This document shows positions 4,743-5,844 of a stretch of DNA of 5,844 bases, one piece after another (the stretch's first letter is position 1; each line of letters starts with the position of its first letter). The DNA lies in NCBI GenBank assembly GCA_003551945.1, contig PUNZ01000199.1, positions 1 through 5,844 on the forward strand, read 5' to 3'. The notes beneath the pieces were generated by a model, which did no database searches, was not told where the DNA came from, and saw nothing but the letters and a program-made list of their open reading frames with translations. A program made the translations under genes and the position numbers. The stretch is from Halovenus sp. Lineage in GTDB: Archaea; Halobacteriota; Halobacteria; Halobacteriales; Haloarculaceae.

Positions 4743-5618
4743 ATGCACGGTATCGGTGTCCCGCTTGTCACCCCGTTTACGGATAGTGGAGCAGTTGATT
4801 TTGATATGCTGACCGAGCTTGTTGGCTGGTTTGAAGCTCGGAACGTCGATTTTCTGGTTCCGTGTGGGTCAACCAGCGAGGTTGAACTACTAACACACGA
4901 AGAGCGTCAGGCAGTTATCGAAACAGTCTGTGCTGCGAGTTCGCTCCCGATTCTTACCGGGACTGGGAATCCGGGACTCCAGGAAACGAAGGAAGCAACG
5001 AAAGCAGCCGCAAGGGCCGGTGCTGACGGCGCACTCGTGGTGACCCCGTACTATTATAACCACAGCCAGGAGGCACTTGCCAGCTACTACCGGACGCTCG
5101 CCGATGAGAGTGCCCTCCCGGTCTATCTCTACGCTGTTCCGAAGTTCACCGGCGTTAGTCTTACACCCGAGACGGCCGCAACAGTTGCAACGCATGACAA
5201 TATCGCCGGTATGAAGGACTCATCCGGCTCCTTTGAGGCCATTGTGAGAACGATTGACCGAACAGAGATGGCTGATTTTGACCTCTTGGTTGGGAGCGGC
5301 TCGCTTCTTTCACAGGCCCTTGCAGCAGGGGCAACGGGCGGTGTGCTCGCTGTGGCGAACCTGGTTCCTGAACTGGTTGCAGCAGTGTATGAGCACTCTC
5401 GTGATGCGCCGGAACACGCACGGGAACAGCACCGACAACTCATCGAACTCAATGCGGCAGTCACCAGTGAGTTTGGCATTCCGGGGCTCAAATGGGCGAT
5501 GCGCCAACGCGGCGCTCCTGCAGGCTCGGTTCGGCAACCGCATCAACCACTGCAAGCAACAGGTCAACAACGGCTACAGTCATTGCTCGATACGGTGTTA
5601 GCGAACAGTCCGTCCTGA
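4743..5618 (+). CDS. kdgA: DapA/KDG aldolase family class I aldolase, probably 2-keto-3-deoxy-(6-phospho)gluconate aldolase, 291 aa
   Basis: The sequence has the TIM-barrel layout of the DapA/N-acetylneuraminate lyase family at its usual length of about 290 residues. The Schiff-base lysine is K158 in GMKDSSG, the catalytic Tyr is Y130 in YLYAVP, and the carboxylate-binding loop is GSTSE at 42-46, where DapA normally has GTTGE. GSGS at 184-187 is the later substrate loop. The combination GSTSE, YxxPKFTG and MKDSSG resembles, from memory, haloarchaeal KD(P)G aldolases, which split 2-keto-3-deoxy-6-phosphogluconate into pyruvate and glyceraldehyde-3-phosphate in the semi-phosphorylative Entner-Doudoroff pathway. 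Dihydrodipicolinate synthase or another sugar-acid aldolase is the alternative. I chose the ATG at 4743 (MHGIGVPLVTPF), the family's normal N-terminus; an in-frame GTG at 4719 would add MAGTRCSG. The gene follows fttA on the same strand and may be partly cotranscribed, though no functional link is evident. Confidence 0.8.
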   Translation: MHGIGVPLVTPFTDSGAVDFDMLTELVGWFEARNVDFLVPCGSTSEVELLTHEERQAVIETVCAASSLPILTGTGNPGLQETKEATKAAARAGADGALVVTPYYYNHSQEALASYYRTLADESALPVYLYAVPKFTGVSLTPETAATVATHDNIAGMKDSSGSFEAIVRTIDRTEMADFDLLVGSGSLLSQALAAGATGGVLAVANLVPELVAAVYEHSRDAPEHAREQHRQLIELNAAVTSEFGIPGLKWAMRQRGAPAGSVRQPHQPLQATGQQRLQSLLDTVLANSPS

Positions 5619-5622
5619 ACCG

Positions 5623-5637
5623 CACCGTTATCCGGTG
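5623..5637. terminator. hairpin at the convergent gene junction
   Basis: CACCG (5623-5627) and CGGTG (5633-5637) form a perfect 5-bp stem with a 5-base loop, starting four bases past the aldolase stop. On the minus strand the loop contains the TAA stop of the convergent gene. It is symmetrical, so it could act on both transcripts, but no T-run follows on either strand. It may be a 3'-end stabiliser, not a terminator. Confidence 0.3.
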
Positions 5638-5844
5638 AGTTCCTCGGCAACCGTTTCGGGTTCGAATAGCTGTGGGTCGAGCAACAAATCGGCCTGTCCA
5701 CGCGCAAAGTCCGGCAGGGATTCATCAGCGTAGACGACCACTTTTATGTCCGGGTTGAGGTCCTTTGCGACCGAGATAGAGGTAGCCTGCTTCGCTTCGG
5801 TCAGGAGGTAGATATCGGCATCGACCAGCCCCGCCTCTTCAAGA
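5628..5844 (-). CDS. small haloarchaeal protein, DUF7126-like (often labelled CTP synthetase), C-terminal 71 residues
   Basis: On the minus strand the frame runs from the window edge to TAA at 5630-5628. The fragment reads LEEAGLVDADIYLLTEAKQA, then TSISVAKDLNPDIKVVVYAD and so on, ending VAEELTG. Alternating beta-strand (ADIYLLT, IKVVVYA) and helical segments suggest a Rossmann-like alpha/beta fold resembling the NAD-binding part of TrkA-N proteins. From memory this matches a small (about 110-residue) haloarchaeal family annotated as DUF7126 or, without basis, as CTP synthetase; roughly 40 N-terminal residues would lie beyond the window. No glutaminase or synthetase motifs of true CTP synthase are visible. 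It converges on the aldolase gene with a 9-bp gap. Its function is unknown. Confidence 0.7.
   Translation of the reverse strand, partial: LEEAGLVDADIYLLTEAKQATSISVAKDLNPDIKVVVYADESLPDFARGQADLLLDPQLFEPETVAEELTG

Overview
The window looks like chromosomal DNA from a haloarchaeon. The proteins are acidic and rich in Asp and Glu, promoters have TATA/BRE-like sequences, and the genes include several recognisable archaeal or haloarchaeal families. GC content looks lower than in many haloarchaea. I do not name a genus, and everything here comes from reading the sequence and recalling families, not from searches.

Layout, left to right: (1) 1-717, plus strand, the 3' end of a glycoside-hydrolase-2-like gene. 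(2) 718-1015, a non-coding stretch with a TATA-like element, repeated ACACA/TGTGT motifs and a structured leader, feeding a good Shine-Dalgarno site. (3) 1016-1906, plus strand, a 296-residue archaeal coiled-coil protein. (4) 1937-2467, minus strand, a complete JAMM/MPN+ metalloprotease-type protein, convergent with the coiled-coil gene. (5) 2468-2787, a divergent control region with a strong TATA element, two inverted repeats and a 26-bp tandem duplication at the next start codon. (6) 2788-4707, plus strand, aCPSF1/FttA, the archaeal 3'-end-cleaving transcription termination factor. (7) 4743-5618, plus strand, a DapA-family class I aldolase, probably the haloarchaeal KD(P)G aldolase. (8) 5628-5844, minus strand, the 3' end of a small haloarchaeal protein of the DUF7126 type, only 9 bp from the aldolase stop.

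The genes do not form one pathway. FttA serves transcription termination, the JAMM protein probably serves removal of ubiquitin-like SAMP modifiers, and the aldolase serves sugar-acid breakdown. No mobile element, CRISPR array, tRNA or rRNA was seen. The protein genes are mostly known families. The least explained sequence is regulatory: the long, potentially folded fttA leader ending in a duplicated start region with a nine-codon mini-ORF that overlaps the fttA start codon as ATGA, the repeat-decorated promoter of the coiled-coil gene, and small hairpins placed exactly at the aldolase start and at the aldolase/DUF7126 junction.
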